Below, one piece after another: positions 1 to 9,958 of a stretch of DNA of 35,350 nt. Origin of the DNA: Prochlorococcus sp. AG-676-L21 (GTDB lineage Bacteria; Cyanobacteriota; Cyanobacteriia; PCC-6307; Cyanobiaceae); NCBI GenBank assembly GCA_003210915.1, contig QCUA01000001.1, forward strand, positions 72,527-107,876. The letters are read 5' to 3'. The first letter of the stretch is position 1. Each line of letters starts with the position of its first letter. The translations under genes were made by a program, and so were the position numbers. The notes beneath the pieces were generated by a model that did no database searches, was not told where the DNA came from, and saw only the letters and a program-made list of their open reading frames with translations.

Positions 1-1
1 C

Positions 2-859
2 CCCTTGGTATCTAAAAGATTTGCTGATGGGGAACTTTATATTCAAATACAACAATCTATAAGAGGTTGTGATGTATTTCTTATTCAACCTACATGCGCA
101 CCTGTGAACGATAGTTTAATGGAGTTGATGATAATGGTTGATGCTTGTAAAAGAGCTTCAGCTAGACAAATTACAGCTGTCATTCCATATTTTGGATATG
201 CTAGGGCGGACAGAAAAACTTCAGGAAGAGAGTCAATTACTGCAAAGCTTACTGCAAATTTACTTGAAAAATCTGGTGTAGATAGAGTTCTTGCTATGGA
301 TTTACATTCAGCCCAAATACAAGGATATTTTGATATCCCTTGCGATCATATATATGGATCTCCTGTATTAATTGATTATCTTGAATCTTTAAAGTTGGAA
401 GAAGTTGTAGTTGTATCTCCTGATGTGGGCGGAGTTGCAAGAGCAAGAGCATTTGCAAAATTAATGAATGATGCTCCATTAGCAATTATTGACAAGAGAA
501 GATCTGCTCATAATATCGCAGAGAGTTTGACCGTTATTGGAGAAGTCAAGGGGAAAACGGCTATTCTTATAGATGACATGATTGATACTGGGGGCACTAT
601 TTGTTCAGGTGCAAATTTATTAAAAAAAGAAGGTGCACATAGAATTTTTGCATGTGCTTCTCATGCAGTTTTCTCTCCACCTTCTTATGAGAGATTAAGT
701 TCAAAAGATTTATTTGAACAAGTTATTGTTACTAACAGTATTCCTGTGATTGATAATCAAAATTTCCCTCAGTTAAAAGTACTTTCTGTCGCAAATATGT
801 TAGGAGAGGCAATATGGAGAATTCATGAAGAAAGTTCGGTTAGCTCTATGTTTAGATAA
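2..859 (+). CDS. prs: Ribose-phosphate pyrophosphokinase (PRPP synthetase), 5'-truncated by window edge
   Basis: Makes PRPP from ribose 5-phosphate and ATP in the cytoplasm, feeding purine, pyrimidine, His and Trp synthesis (family knowledge). The frame is open to the left edge; the visible part begins at the conserved RFADGEL segment, so roughly the first 40 to 45 of about 330 residues are missing, and the first TTG at position 5 is not the true start. Diagnostic motifs in order are YFGYARADRK, DLHSAQIQGYFDIP (metal/ATP region), VVSPDVGGVARARAFA (flexible catalytic loop) and DDMIDTGGTI (PRPP-binding loop). It ends five bases from the stop of a convergent small gene. The identification is secure; only the N-terminus is unknown. 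Confidence 0.96.
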   Translation, partial: PLVSKRFADGELYIQIQQSIRGCDVFLIQPTCAPVNDSLMELMIMVDACKRASARQITAVIPYFGYARADRKTSGRESITAKLTANLLEKSGVDRVLAMDLHSAQIQGYFDIPCDHIYGSPVLIDYLESLKLEEVVVVSPDVGGVARARAFAKLMNDAPLAIIDKRRSAHNIAESLTVIGEVKGKTAILIDDMIDTGGTICSGANLLKKEGAHRIFACASHAVFSPPSYERLSSKDLFEQVIVTNSIPVIDNQNFPQLKVLSVANMLGEAIWRIHEESSVSSMFR

Positions 860-864
860 TAAAT

Positions 865-1293
865 TTATTTTTTATTTTCTTTTAGTATTTTGCTAACTTT
901 TGTGGTCACTTCTTTTGGAACGCTATCAGGACAATATTGTATAGCTGTAGTAACTATTTGAAATTCTGCACCGGCAAATAATTTGTCTCTTTCTAATTTC
1001 TTATCCCCTAATTCTTTTACTGCTCCTCCATGTTTACCCTCGACTACTTGTACATATGTAGCAGTAGCTACTCCTAAAGCTTTAGGAAATTCTATCCCAG
1101 CTTTTGATGCTATACAAAGATATGAAGCCCCCATACCTTTATATAAATATAAATCTTGTTCGGTAGCCGCTTCTAATTTTTTATCCGCTTTTATTTCTTT
1201 ATTTAATATTGTTATGTCAAATAAAGTTAAATATAAAAATATAGGGATACTTAAAATTTTAAAAATTTTTTTTGTATGCAATTTTATAAACAT
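865..1293 (-). CDS. Small exported conserved protein of unknown function
   Basis: A 142-aa protein whose function I do not recognise. The N-terminus has a basic region (KLHTKKIFK), a hydrophobic stretch at about residues 12-30 and a short polar end near residue 36 (EIKAD), which resembles a signal peptide or a single membrane anchor. The mature part has two cysteines, in SYLCIAS and IQYCPDS, that could form a disulfide in the periplasm or thylakoid lumen. The segments AGIEFPKALGVATATYV and LFAGAEFQIVTTAIQYCP look well ordered rather than random. An open frame on the opposite strand here is a shadow. It converges on prs with a 5-base gap. Related picocyanobacterial proteins probably exist, but that needs a search. 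Confidence 0.75.
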   Translation of the reverse strand: MFIKLHTKKIFKILSIPIFLYLTLFDITILNKEIKADKKLEAATEQDLYLYKGMGASYLCIASKAGIEFPKALGVATATYVQVVEGKHGGAVKELGDKKLERDKLFAGAEFQIVTTAIQYCPDSVPKEVTTKVSKILKENKK

Positions 1294-1363
1294 TAATTAA
1301 ATTTTTTTATTTACTTTTTAAAGATAACATTTTTTATTTTAGAAATTAATTGGCCAATAAAAT

Positions 1364-1906
1364 TTATGTAATAATTTTTATTTCATGATGATTCTCTACT
1401 ATTTTAAGTTTATCTTTATTCCATGAATATATAACCCTGTATCTATAATTATCTCCCTCAATAAGTCTTGTATGCTCAAGGATATACCAGTCTTCATAGG
1501 ATGATTCGAAAATCATCTCATGTTCATCAACTTGTTTAATATTGGATATTCCATCAATATCACTTAAATAAAAATTTTCTCTTATTAATTGGTGATCCTT
1601 TATAAATGCTTGCATTTCGCCTTTTTCTCTATATTTGGGATGTTCATCAAAAAAACTATATTTCTTCTCTGGATACCAAGTGAATTTATAATGAGATTCC
1701 CATTCTTTTTTATTTTTAATAGACTCAATTTTTATGTACATGCAAAGGTTATAAGTTTTCTTTTCTTCTTCTAGAAAATATGTCCTATTGGATTTCCAAA
1801 GCCCAATGTTACGAGAGAACCATCTTTTTAAATTACTATCTATGCTAACTCCAGGGGAATTATATTCCCCGTAATTAAAGTTATTGATTTGATTATTAAC
1901 AACCAT
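1364..1906 (-). CDS. Conserved hypothetical protein, possible lipocalin-like (CpeS/CpcS-like) fold
   Basis: A 180-aa soluble protein without signal peptide or membrane segment. It is rich in alternating polar and aromatic strands (WFSRNIGLWKSNRTYF, YKFTWYPEKKYSFF, MIFESSYEDWYILEHT, YRYRVIYSWNKDKLKIVENHHEIKI), which suggests an all-beta barrel. The opening 'glow-weight W-x-S-x-R' type segment recalls phycobiliprotein lyases of the CpcS/CpeS class and other lipocalin-like cyanobacterial proteins, but I cannot confirm the family by reading alone. The ATG is at 1906. It is divergent from sasA across about 105 bases of AT-rich DNA. Treat the lyase idea as a hypothesis; the ORF itself looks real from its length and composition. 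Confidence 0.7.
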   Translation of the reverse strand: MVVNNQINNFNYGEYNSPGVSIDSNLKRWFSRNIGLWKSNRTYFLEEEKKTYNLCMYIKIESIKNKKEWESHYKFTWYPEKKYSFFDEHPKYREKGEMQAFIKDHQLIRENFYLSDIDGISNIKQVDEHEMIFESSYEDWYILEHTRLIEGDNYRYRVIYSWNKDKLKIVENHHEIKIIT

Positions 1907-2012
1907 TTATAAACTTCGATTATTTATTTGATAGCTTAACTGTAAAATAAATATAAATAACTTAATGTGTTTATAAGCAAAAACAGCTTATCAAAACTTC
2001 TGGGCAAATGAT

Positions 2013-3131
2013 TTGAATGAAAAAAAAGAATTAAAACTAATATTAGTAGCTGCTAGAAATCATCTTTCTAGGGGCGATCTTAAATCATTATTATCTTATT
2101 TAGAATCTGATGAGTGCGAGTTTGAGATTTCTCTTCAAATTTCTGAACCAACGGAACAACCTGAACTTCTTGAGTTGCATAGGTTAGTTGCTATACCAGC
2201 TCTTATAAAAGTTTCACCAGCACCAAAGCAAATATTTGCAGGAAGTAATATTTTTGTTCAATTGCAGACTTGGTTGCCTAGATGGAAACAGGAAGGGGTT
2301 ACAAAAAATTTAGGTATTAATCTTCAACCTTCTAAAATAGATTCAATTAGAACACAAAAAGAGTTTCTCCTTGAGGATGAATTATTGGTTCTTAGACAAG
2401 AAAATGAGACACTTACAAAAAGAATCGAATCACAAGAAAGACTGCTAAGAATGGTTGCACATGAATTGAGAACGCCCCTAACGGCAGCAACCCTTGCCAT
2501 ACAAAGTCAAAAACTAGGACAAATTGATATAAAAAAATTGCAAGACGTTATTAAACGACGTTTAGAAGAAATTGAACTCTTATCTCAAGATCTCCTTGAG
2601 GTTGGAACAACTAAATGGGAAGCCCTTTTTAATCCTCAAAAAATTGATTTAGGAAACATAAGTGCTGAGGCAATTCTTGAATTAGAAAAGTTTTGGAGAT
2701 TAAGGAAGATAGAAATTGATACTGATATACCATCAGATCTCCCAAGCGTATATGCAGATCAAAGAAGAATGAGGCAGGTATTTTTAAATTTAATTGAAAA
2801 TGCCCTTAAATTTTCAGAAGATTCTGGGTCAATTAAAATTACAATGATTCATAAAACAAATCAATGGGTAGAAATAACGATTTGTGACAAAGGAGCTGGA
2901 ATTCCAGTAAGTGAACAAAAAAGAATATTTCTTGATAGGGTTAGGCTACCACAGACATCTGAGGGTACATCAGGATTTGGTATTGGCTTATCTGTTTGCA
3001 GACGAATTGTTGAAGTACATGGGGGAAGAATATGGGTTGTATCAGAAGTTGATGAAGGTTCATGCTTTCATTTTACCGTTCCAGTGTGGCAAGGCCAAAA
3101 CAAAGATCACCAACACTTGACGAAAGGATAG
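2013..3131 (+). CDS. sasA: Circadian-clock-associated sensor histidine kinase SasA
   Basis: SasA reads out the KaiBC oscillator by binding KaiC through a KaiB-like N-terminal domain and phosphorylating the response regulator RpaA (family knowledge). Here residues about 1-95 form the thioredoxin/KaiB-like domain ([20 protein letters not shown] and [17 protein letters not shown]). A coiled linker ([15 protein letters not shown]) follows, then the H-box [12 protein letters not shown] with phospho-acceptor His150. The ATPase domain has the N-box [11 protein letters not shown]1 DKGAGIP and G2 [18 protein letters not shown]. The start is TTG at 2013: there is no ATG, GTG or other TTG in frame between it and the TAA at 1974, and the N-terminus fits the family. 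tRNA-Glu follows on the same strand. Confidence 0.95.
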   Translation: MNEKKELKLILVAARNHLSRGDLKSLLSYLESDECEFEISLQISEPTEQPELLELHRLVAIPALIKVSPAPKQIFAGSNIFVQLQTWLPRWKQEGVTKNLGINLQPSKIDSIRTQKEFLLEDELLVLRQENETLTKRIESQERLLRMVAHELRTPLTAATLAIQSQKLGQIDIKKLQDVIKRRLEEIELLSQDLLEVGTTKWEALFNPQKIDLGNISAEAILELEKFWRLRKIEIDTDIPSDLPSVYADQRRMRQVFLNLIENALKFSEDSGSIKITMIHKTNQWVEITICDKGAGIPVSEQKRIFLDRVRLPQTSEGTSGFGIGLSVCRRIVEVHGGRIWVVSEVDEGSCFHFTVPVWQGQNKDHQHLTKG

Positions 3132-3172
3132 CTTTACTCCTAATTTTTTATAAGCTATTAAGCTATTTCCTT

Positions 3173-3245
3173 GGCCCCATCGTCTAGAGGCCTAGGACAC
3201 CTCCCTTTCACGGAGGCGACAGGGGTTCGAATCCCCTTGGGGCTA
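3173..3245 (+). tRNA. trnE: tRNA-Glu (anticodon TTC)
   Basis: A 73-nt cloverleaf. The acceptor arm GGCCCCA pairs with TGGGGCT, leaving a G-T wobble at pair 1-72, and the discriminator is A at 3245. The anticodon stem CCTCC/GGAGG encloses loop CTTTCAC with anticodon TTC at 3207-3209. The T arm is AGGGG-TTCGAAT-CCCCT. CCA is not encoded. Besides translation, glutamyl-tRNA(Glu) is the entry substrate for tetrapyrrole synthesis in cyanobacteria (established knowledge), the pathway to which chlI at 25.8 kb belongs. Confidence 0.97.
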
Positions 3246-3272
3246 TTAATTAATTTTTAAAATTTTAATTAA
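3246..3272. terminator. AT-only inverted repeat between tRNA-Glu and the SRPBCC gene
   Basis: TTAATTAA occurs at 3246-3253 and again at 3265-3272, separated by an A/T-only 11-base stretch, so either transcript could fold a weak hairpin. It sits between the tRNA end and the stop of the convergent downstream gene. A bidirectional terminator is an inference; such AT palindromes are also common by chance in this genome. Confidence 0.3.
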
Positions 3273-3809
3273 TTATTTTATTGAAATTTTTGCTTGCTTA
3301 TCGACTGCAATCAAATTTTCAGAAAGGTCTTTTTTTAACCTTTTTTCTATCATTCCAATTGGCATCCATTGACAACCCTGAACAGTAAGATCATAAATTA
3401 ATGAGTTTTTTGAAGTCTCTTTTATAGTTTTAATTTTCCAGCTTCCTTCAAATCTTCTGAAATCTCCTTTTATTAGACTAAATTTTAATAAACCCTGTTC
3501 CTTCTCTTCGTATAGATCAATAGTAACTTCCGCTGAAAATTTCATTCCAAGGAAATCTTGAGCGCCAACTTGTTTTAGATGAACATTATTATTATTTTTA
3601 TAAATTTTTCTACTAGATAACAAATTTGGGATATAAAGATTTAGGCGGTCATAATCAGTTAGTACATTCCATAAAGAGTCAAAAGTCGCAGAAGTAGTTA
3701 ACTGAGCGGCAAGCCTTCTTGTTCCTCCAGAAAGCTTTTCCATGGTCTGCTCAATTGTTCTATAATCATTTCCCTGAGAATGAGTTACTGATCTTTGAGA
3801 ATTATTCAT
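3273..3809 (-). CDS. SRPBCC/START-like (polyketide cyclase/dehydrase family) protein
   Basis: A 178-aa soluble protein. The core has the layout of the SRPBCC ligand-binding fold: a first strand with SGGTRRLAAQLTTSATFDSLWNVLTDYDRLNLYIPNL, where the 'LTDYDRL..YIPN' signature is typical of cyclase/dehydrase and COQ10-like proteins, then central strands (VGAQDFLGMKFSAEVTIDLYEE, FSLIKGDFRRFEGSWKI), and a long amphipathic C-terminal helix (GMIEKRLKKDLSENLIAVDKQA). Such proteins bind lipophilic ligands; the ligand here is unknown. No signal peptide is seen. It lies divergently from petH over 195 bases, so a role near photosynthetic membranes is possible but only inferred. Confidence 0.82.
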   Translation of the reverse strand: MNNSQRSVTHSQGNDYRTIEQTMEKLSGGTRRLAAQLTTSATFDSLWNVLTDYDRLNLYIPNLLSSRKIYKNNNNVHLKQVGAQDFLGMKFSAEVTIDLYEEKEQGLLKFSLIKGDFRRFEGSWKIKTIKETSKNSLIYDLTVQGCQWMPIGMIEKRLKKDLSENLIAVDKQAKISIK

Positions 3810-5117
<1,308 letters not shown>

Positions 5118-5152
5118 ATTTTTCTAAAAAGTTTTTTTAAATAACTAAAAGA

Positions 5153-5197
5153 CTTTTTTGGTTTAGACACAAAATGTAGCTAATTAGCCAAAAAAAG
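5153..5197. repeat. Inverted repeat between petH and zwf
   Basis: CTTTTTTGG at 5153-5161 is complementary to CCAAAAAAG within 5188-5197, with a 26-base loop. It lies about 35 bases after the petH stop and about 30 bases before zwf. It may end petH transcripts or belong to the zwf leader; with so many A/T pairs, chance is a real alternative. Confidence 0.3.
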
Positions 5198-5230
5198 AGG
5201 ATTTTATCTATATAAGACTTATAAAAAAAT

Positions 5231-6754
5231 ATGCCCTCAACCTTAAGTAATCCTCTTAGATTAGGTTTGCGACAAGAAAGAGTAATATCTCCACAATGCC
5301 TAATAATATTCGGAGCTAGTGGAGATCTTACCCACAGGAAACTTATACCTGCCTTATTTGAACTCTATTTGCAAAGAAGGATACCTAGTGAATTCGCTAT
5401 AGTTGGATGTGCAAGAAGGCCTTGGAGTGATCAAGATTTTAAGGAAAAAATGCAAGCTAAGTTAGCTGATCAGATATCTGAAAATGAAAAGGAATGGGAA
5501 CAGTTTTCAAATTATCTATTCTATGAGCCAGTTGATTTGCAGCAAGAAGATCATGTTATAAGACTTTCCAAAAGATTAAATGAAATTGATAAATTACAGG
5601 CTACACATGGTAATAAGACCTTCTACTTATCAGTATCTCCAAACTTCTATGGAAGTGGATGTAAGGCTCTAAAGGCTGCTGGATTACTAGATGATCCTAA
5701 GAAAAGTCGAATTGTTATTGAAAAACCCTTTGGAAGAGATTATTCAAGTGCTAAGAAATTAAATAAGATCGTTCAAAGTTGTGCAGATGAAAGTCAGATA
5801 TATCGAATAGATCATTATTTAGGGAAAGAGACTGTTCAAAACATACTGGTTATGAGGTTTGCTAATACTATTTTTGAACCTATATGGAATAGAAATTATA
5901 TTTCAAGTGTTCAAATAACATCATCGGAAACAGTTGGGGTTGAAGATAGAGCTGGTTATTATGAAAGCTCTGGAGCTTTAAGAGATATGCTCCAAAATCA
6001 TTTAACTCAAATGCTTGCTGTTACTGCAATGGAGCCTCCTGGTAAATTTGAACCTGAGGCAATAAGAAATGAAAAAGCAAAAGTTCTTCAAGCTTCAAAA
6101 CTTGCCGATGAGGATGAACCTTGGAATTGTTGTATCAGAGGACAGTACGCAAAAGGAGGAAATAGCCTAAAAAGACTTCAAGGTTATAGAGATGAAGACG
6201 GAGTAAATTTGAACAGTACAACAGAAACTTATATTGCTACAAAAGTATTTATTGATAATTGGAGATGGCAAGGAGTTCCTTTCTACTTAAGAACAGGTAA
6301 AAGACTGCCAAAAAGACTTGGGGAAATTGTATTGACATTTAAAGATGTACCAGTACATTTGTTTGAATCAACAATAATTAATCCCGCGCCAAATCAGCTT
6401 ATTCTTAGGATTCAGCCTAATGAAGGAGCTACTTTTAAATTTGAAGTCAAATCACCTGGATCTGGGATGAAATCAAGACCAGTTGAGATGGAATTTTCTT
6501 ATGATGAATCTTTCGGAGAACCTTCTGATGAAGGTTATGTAAGGTTATTGGCTGATGCAATGCTTTCTGATCCTACCTTGTTCACAAGAAGTGATGAGGT
6601 TGAAGCTGCTTGGAAACTTTATACACCATTAATAGAATTAATGGAAGATGCTCCTTGGAAGTTACCTATTCACAAATACGAATCAATGACTTGGGGACCT
6701 CCTGAATCAGATCAATTACTTTCCAAAGACAATATTTTCTGGCGCAGACCTTAA
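5231..6754 (+). CDS. zwf: Glucose-6-phosphate 1-dehydrogenase
   Basis: First and committing enzyme of the oxidative pentose phosphate pathway, producing NADPH in the dark (family knowledge). At 507 aa it is full length. The N-terminal Rossmann motif is FGASGDLTHRKL (about residues 28-39). The substrate and catalytic signature RIDHYLGKE starts at Arg192 and contains the conserved His and Lys. IEKPFGRDYSSA and the C-terminal FYLRTGKRLPKR segment are also typical. The ATG at 5231 fits the family. It is followed after 7 bases by opcA, the usual cyanobacterial order, so the two are almost certainly cotranscribed. Confidence 0.97.
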   Translation: MPSTLSNPLRLGLRQERVISPQCLIIFGASGDLTHRKLIPALFELYLQRRIPSEFAIVGCARRPWSDQDFKEKMQAKLADQISENEKEWEQFSNYLFYEPVDLQQEDHVIRLSKRLNEIDKLQATHGNKTFYLSVSPNFYGSGCKALKAAGLLDDPKKSRIVIEKPFGRDYSSAKKLNKIVQSCADESQIYRIDHYLGKETVQNILVMRFANTIFEPIWNRNYISSVQITSSETVGVEDRAGYYESSGALRDMLQNHLTQMLAVTAMEPPGKFEPEAIRNEKAKVLQASKLADEDEPWNCCIRGQYAKGGNSLKRLQGYRDEDGVNLNSTTETYIATKVFIDNWRWQGVPFYLRTGKRLPKRLGEIVLTFKDVPVHLFESTIINPAPNQLILRIQPNEGATFKFEVKSPGSGMKSRPVEMEFSYDESFGEPSDEGYVRLLADAMLSDPTLFTRSDEVEAAWKLYTPLIELMEDAPWKLPIHKYESMTWGPPESDQLLSKDNIFWRRP

Positions 6755-6761
6755 CTTTATA

Positions 6762-8063
6762 ATGAAACCTCAATTAACACTTCAAACCCCATTGGAGCTG
6801 CCTCATCAAGAAATATCTAATTATTTAAATCAATTATGGATTTCAGAAGATGAAGATAGTTCTGGAGCAAATACTTTTACTTTGATGGTCTGGCAGCCTG
6901 CATGGCTTGAACAATGTTTAGTTAAATCAGGCTTAATAAGTGGACCAATTACTGGGACATTAAGTCCAGAGATAATTAAAGTTGCTAAAAATTTAATTAT
7001 AGATAAAGGATTATCACACACTACCTCAATATATAGTGAAGAGTTATTGACTTTATTAAAGGAAAATTTATCAAATAAAGATCAAGAAGACTTAAGAGGG
7101 CAATTCTTTGAATCTTCAATAAGTACCTTAAATCCAAGAAGATTGATTACTTTAGCACCAACTTTAAATAAAGAAACAGAGATAAAAACTTTTGTATCCG
7201 CCTATTGCCCACTTAGTGACAACACTATAACTCAACCTATTTGTGGCGATTTGGTTGTCATAAGGGGTGACTCTAATTCTATTAATAAAAAAGGATTGAA
7301 AATTATTGATGACCTATCTATAAAAGATTTACCTACATGGTTATGGTGGAATGGCAGCCTTGATGAATCTCAAGAAATTTTTAATTATCTTACTGATCAA
7401 GGTATTAGATTAATTATTGATACTGCAAATGGGTCGCCCAAAAGATGCTTGAAAATCCTTTATCAATCAATAAAATCAAATAAGGCTATTAACGATTTAA
7501 ATTGGGTAAGACTTAAAAGTTGGCGTGAATCATTAGCAATGATTTTTGATCCTCCATCCAGGAGACCTATTTTAGATCATATCTCAGATATAGATATAGA
7601 TATAGCAGAAGGTAACTTTCTTCAAGCGTTACTTTTAATTTCGTGGATTAGTGACAAACTAGAATGGGTATTTTCAAAAATAGATAAACATGGAGAATTA
7701 ATAAAAATTGAATTCGAAAGAAATAATGGCGAGAAAATTTCTACATGTATAAATCCTGTACCTTTGGGAAATCCAAGTATTCATTCTGGCCAAGTTATTG
7801 GATTAAGGTTGATTTCCAAAATTAGTGAGGTTCGTAAAAACAATACTTGTGTAATACTTGGCTGTGAATCTGTTGAATGTATGAGACTTGAAGCAGGTGG
7901 TATGGCTGATATGCAATTAATAGAGCAAGTCGTTCCCAATGCTTTTGCTTCCTCAGAATCAGATGTAAGTAAGTTATTGGGAAGTAGTAGAGGAAATACT
8001 AGTCCACTTTTTGAAAATGCTATCAAAGTCGCAGTACAAATATTTAATGGTTTTAATAAATAA
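6762..8063 (+). CDS. opcA: OpcA, glucose-6-phosphate dehydrogenase assembly/activation protein
   Basis: In cyanobacteria OpcA promotes assembly and redox-dependent activation of Zwf (established for the family). This 433-aa protein is soluble with no signal peptide. Its position 7 bases after zwf and the segments PTWLWWNGSLDESQEIF, LNWVRLKSWRESLAMIFDPPSRRP and the late CESVECMRLEAGG are what identify it. Two Cys residues in that last segment (CESVEC) may take part in redox control, but this is inference. cobB begins 10 bases downstream, so zwf-opcA-cobB may form one transcript. Confidence 0.93.
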   Translation: MKPQLTLQTPLELPHQEISNYLNQLWISEDEDSSGANTFTLMVWQPAWLEQCLVKSGLISGPITGTLSPEIIKVAKNLIIDKGLSHTTSIYSEELLTLLKENLSNKDQEDLRGQFFESSISTLNPRRLITLAPTLNKETEIKTFVSAYCPLSDNTITQPICGDLVVIRGDSNSINKKGLKIIDDLSIKDLPTWLWWNGSLDESQEIFNYLTDQGIRLIIDTANGSPKRCLKILYQSIKSNKAINDLNWVRLKSWRESLAMIFDPPSRRPILDHISDIDIDIAEGNFLQALLLISWISDKLEWVFSKIDKHGELIKIEFERNNGEKISTCINPVPLGNPSIHSGQVIGLRLISKISEVRKNNTCVILGCESVECMRLEAGGMADMQLIEQVVPNAFASSESDVSKLLGSSRGNTSPLFENAIKVAVQIFNGFNK

Positions 8064-8073
8064 AACTAATTAA

Positions 8074-9468
8074 ATGCCTTGTGTAATATCTTCTCCTTCA
8101 ACTGATACCGGGAAAACTACTTTAGCTCTGTTGATTTCTTGTTGGGCTTTTTCAAAAGGGATAAAAATACAAACTTTCAAGGTTGGACCTGATTATCTTG
8201 ATCAACAACAACTTAGTTCAATTGGTCAACCTATTTGTCGAAATTTAGATATTTTTTTAAGTGGTGAAGAATGGGTTCAGAAAATTTTTTTAAAGCATTC
8301 TTTGAAATATGAGCTCTCATTGATAGAAGGAGCTATGGGTCTTTTTGATGGATTAGGTGCAACTGCTTATTCAAGTACTGCAAATGTTGCAAAACTACTT
8401 GGTACTCCAATAATTTTTATTGTTAATGCTAAAGGTCAAGTAACCTCTCTTCTCCCAACAGTTAGAGGTTTTAGAGATTTTGATAGTGAATTATCAATAA
8501 AAGGAATTATATTTAACAATGTCAATTCAGATAGACATAAAAGATTAATTAGAGAAGTTTTTAAAAATGAAGATATAGAAATTCTCGGTTTTTTACCTTC
8601 TGATTCAAAAATAACTGTTAATAAAGCTAATTTAGGTTTAATTTCTCCATTTGATAGTGATAGAAAAATTGATGTTGATTATTTTGCAAGTTTTGCTGAA
8701 AAAAACCTTGATGTTATTTCTCTAAGCAAATTCCTGAAACCCCCTCCAAAAAAAAATATATTAAATACCACTATTAGCAATGATTTTAAAATAGATAAAA
8801 ATAAACCTATCGCAATTGCAGAAGATAAAATCTTTCATTTCCAATATCCTGAAACGAAAGAGTTTCTTGATGAAATAGGAATTCCTCTAATTTCATGGAG
8901 CATTTTTAATAATGAAGAAATTCCAAATGAGGCTTCATCTTTAATTATTCCAGGAGGTTTTCCTGAAAAATATGCTAGTCATATAAGTAATTCAGATAAA
9001 AGCTTAAAGTCATTAAGAGAATTCCGTAAAAAAGGATTTATTTATGCAGAGTGTGGTGGGATGATGATCTTAGGAGATTTAATAAAAGATGAAAATGGTA
9101 ACAACCATAAAATGAGTGGAATATTACCTTTTAAATCAATAAAAAGTAATTTGTCGGTAGGTTATAGATATATAAAGGGTCTTAAAGACACTCCAATAAT
9201 TAAACAAAATCAATTAATAAGAGGACATGAATTTCATTATTGGGAACTTGAACGTTCTTCCTCAGAATTTGAGTTAAAAAAAAATAAACATAATAGCCAA
9301 TTATCTTTTCCATGGGAAATTAAATCGTGGGAGACTAAATTTAAAAATGAAGGGTGGTCAGATAACAAATTACATGCAAGTTGGATTCATTTACATTTAC
9401 CAAGTTGCCCAGAAGCTGCAAAAAACTTTATAAACGCTACACAAGTTAATTATTCTCAAAATTCTTAA
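8074..9468 (+). CDS. cobB: Cobyrinic acid a,c-diamide synthase
   Basis: ATP- and glutamine-dependent amidation of side chains a and c of the corrin ring in cobalamin synthesis. At 464 aa the length suits CbiA/CobB. The N-terminal P-loop-like SPSTDTGKTTLALLIS (from about residue 7) belongs to the DTBS/CobB nucleotide-binding fold. The C-terminal class I glutamine amidotransferase-like domain shows IIPGGFPEKYA and YAECGGMMILGD with nucleophile Cys327, then LPSCPEAAKNFI near the end. Prochlorococcus makes pseudocobalamin (known), which fits. The stop overlaps the convergent DUF212 stop by 4 bases. The P-loop sits at the very N-terminus, supporting the ATG at 8074. The older name cbiA would be equally valid. 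Confidence 0.94.
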   Translation: MPCVISSPSTDTGKTTLALLISCWAFSKGIKIQTFKVGPDYLDQQQLSSIGQPICRNLDIFLSGEEWVQKIFLKHSLKYELSLIEGAMGLFDGLGATAYSSTANVAKLLGTPIIFIVNAKGQVTSLLPTVRGFRDFDSELSIKGIIFNNVNSDRHKRLIREVFKNEDIEILGFLPSDSKITVNKANLGLISPFDSDRKIDVDYFASFAEKNLDVISLSKFLKPPPKKNILNTTISNDFKIDKNKPIAIAEDKIFHFQYPETKEFLDEIGIPLISWSIFNNEEIPNEASSLIIPGGFPEKYASHISNSDKSLKSLREFRKKGFIYAECGGMMILGDLIKDENGNNHKMSGILPFKSIKSNLSVGYRYIKGLKDTPIIKQNQLIRGHEFHYWELERSSSEFELKKNKHNSQLSFPWEIKSWETKFKNEGWSDNKLHASWIHLHLPSCPEAAKNFINATQVNYSQNS

Positions 9469-9944
9469 TTTATTATCAAATTAATTATGTTTAAAGGTGA
9501 ACCTATAAAAACTATTCCTGGTAATGTAATTAGTGGACCTAAAAGACTTCCTACAATAACTTCAAATTTTGTATGACCAAGAGTTTCTTTTAAAGCTAAT
9601 TGAGACTCAGGATCTAATTTCTTTGCGAGTTTGTTAATTTCTGCAGCCTGAATACCCGCTGATTTTCTAACCCCACTGGCGTCGTACATAACAATTAGTG
9701 AAAGTGCAATCGCTAATGCAAATATTGGGTTATCAAAGCCTAATTGAAAACCTATTCCTGAAGTAGTTCCAGTTATTAAAGCAGAATGGCTTGAGGGCAT
9801 CCCTCCTGTTTCAAACATAATTCCAAATCTAATCTTTCCTGTTGAAAAGAAATTAAATATAATTTTGAAAAATTGGGCTATTAAACAAGATAATAAACTC
9901 CAGAAAAGAACTGAATTATCAAAGAAAGCTGAAAATTCTGACAT
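9465..9944 (-). CDS. DUF212 / divergent PAP2-family membrane protein
   Basis: A 159-aa integral membrane protein with about four hydrophobic segments. It carries the family marks GGMPSSHSALITGTTSG and MYDASGVRKSAGIQA, which correspond to the phosphatase/haloperoxidase-related signature of the DUF212 family. In cyanobacteria and plants members sit in or near photosynthetic membranes; their substrate is not established. It lies 14 bases after crtE on the same strand, so a role in prenyl-diphosphate or lipid phosphate handling is tempting, but that is inference from position only. Last gene of the folD-crtE-DUF212 run. Confidence 0.9.
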   Translation of the reverse strand: MSEFSAFFDNSVLFWSLLSCLIAQFFKIIFNFFSTGKIRFGIMFETGGMPSSHSALITGTTSGIGFQLGFDNPIFALAIALSLIVMYDASGVRKSAGIQAAEINKLAKKLDPESQLALKETLGHTKFEVIVGSLLGPLITLPGIVFIGSPLNIINLIIN

Positions 9945-9958
9945 AAGTTAAATACTCT

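Noticed and set aside
294..485. Reverse-strand open frame inside prs, and many similar ones inside zwf, gyrA, crtE, leuA and others.
   Set aside because: They lie in other frames of strongly conserved genes, show low-complexity composition and have no recognisable domains; they are shadows.
1349..1358. Perfect 10-base palindrome ATTGGCCAAT just past the stop of the 180-aa gene.
   Set aside because: Lies between two same-strand reverse genes with no T run; too short to support a terminator or binding site.
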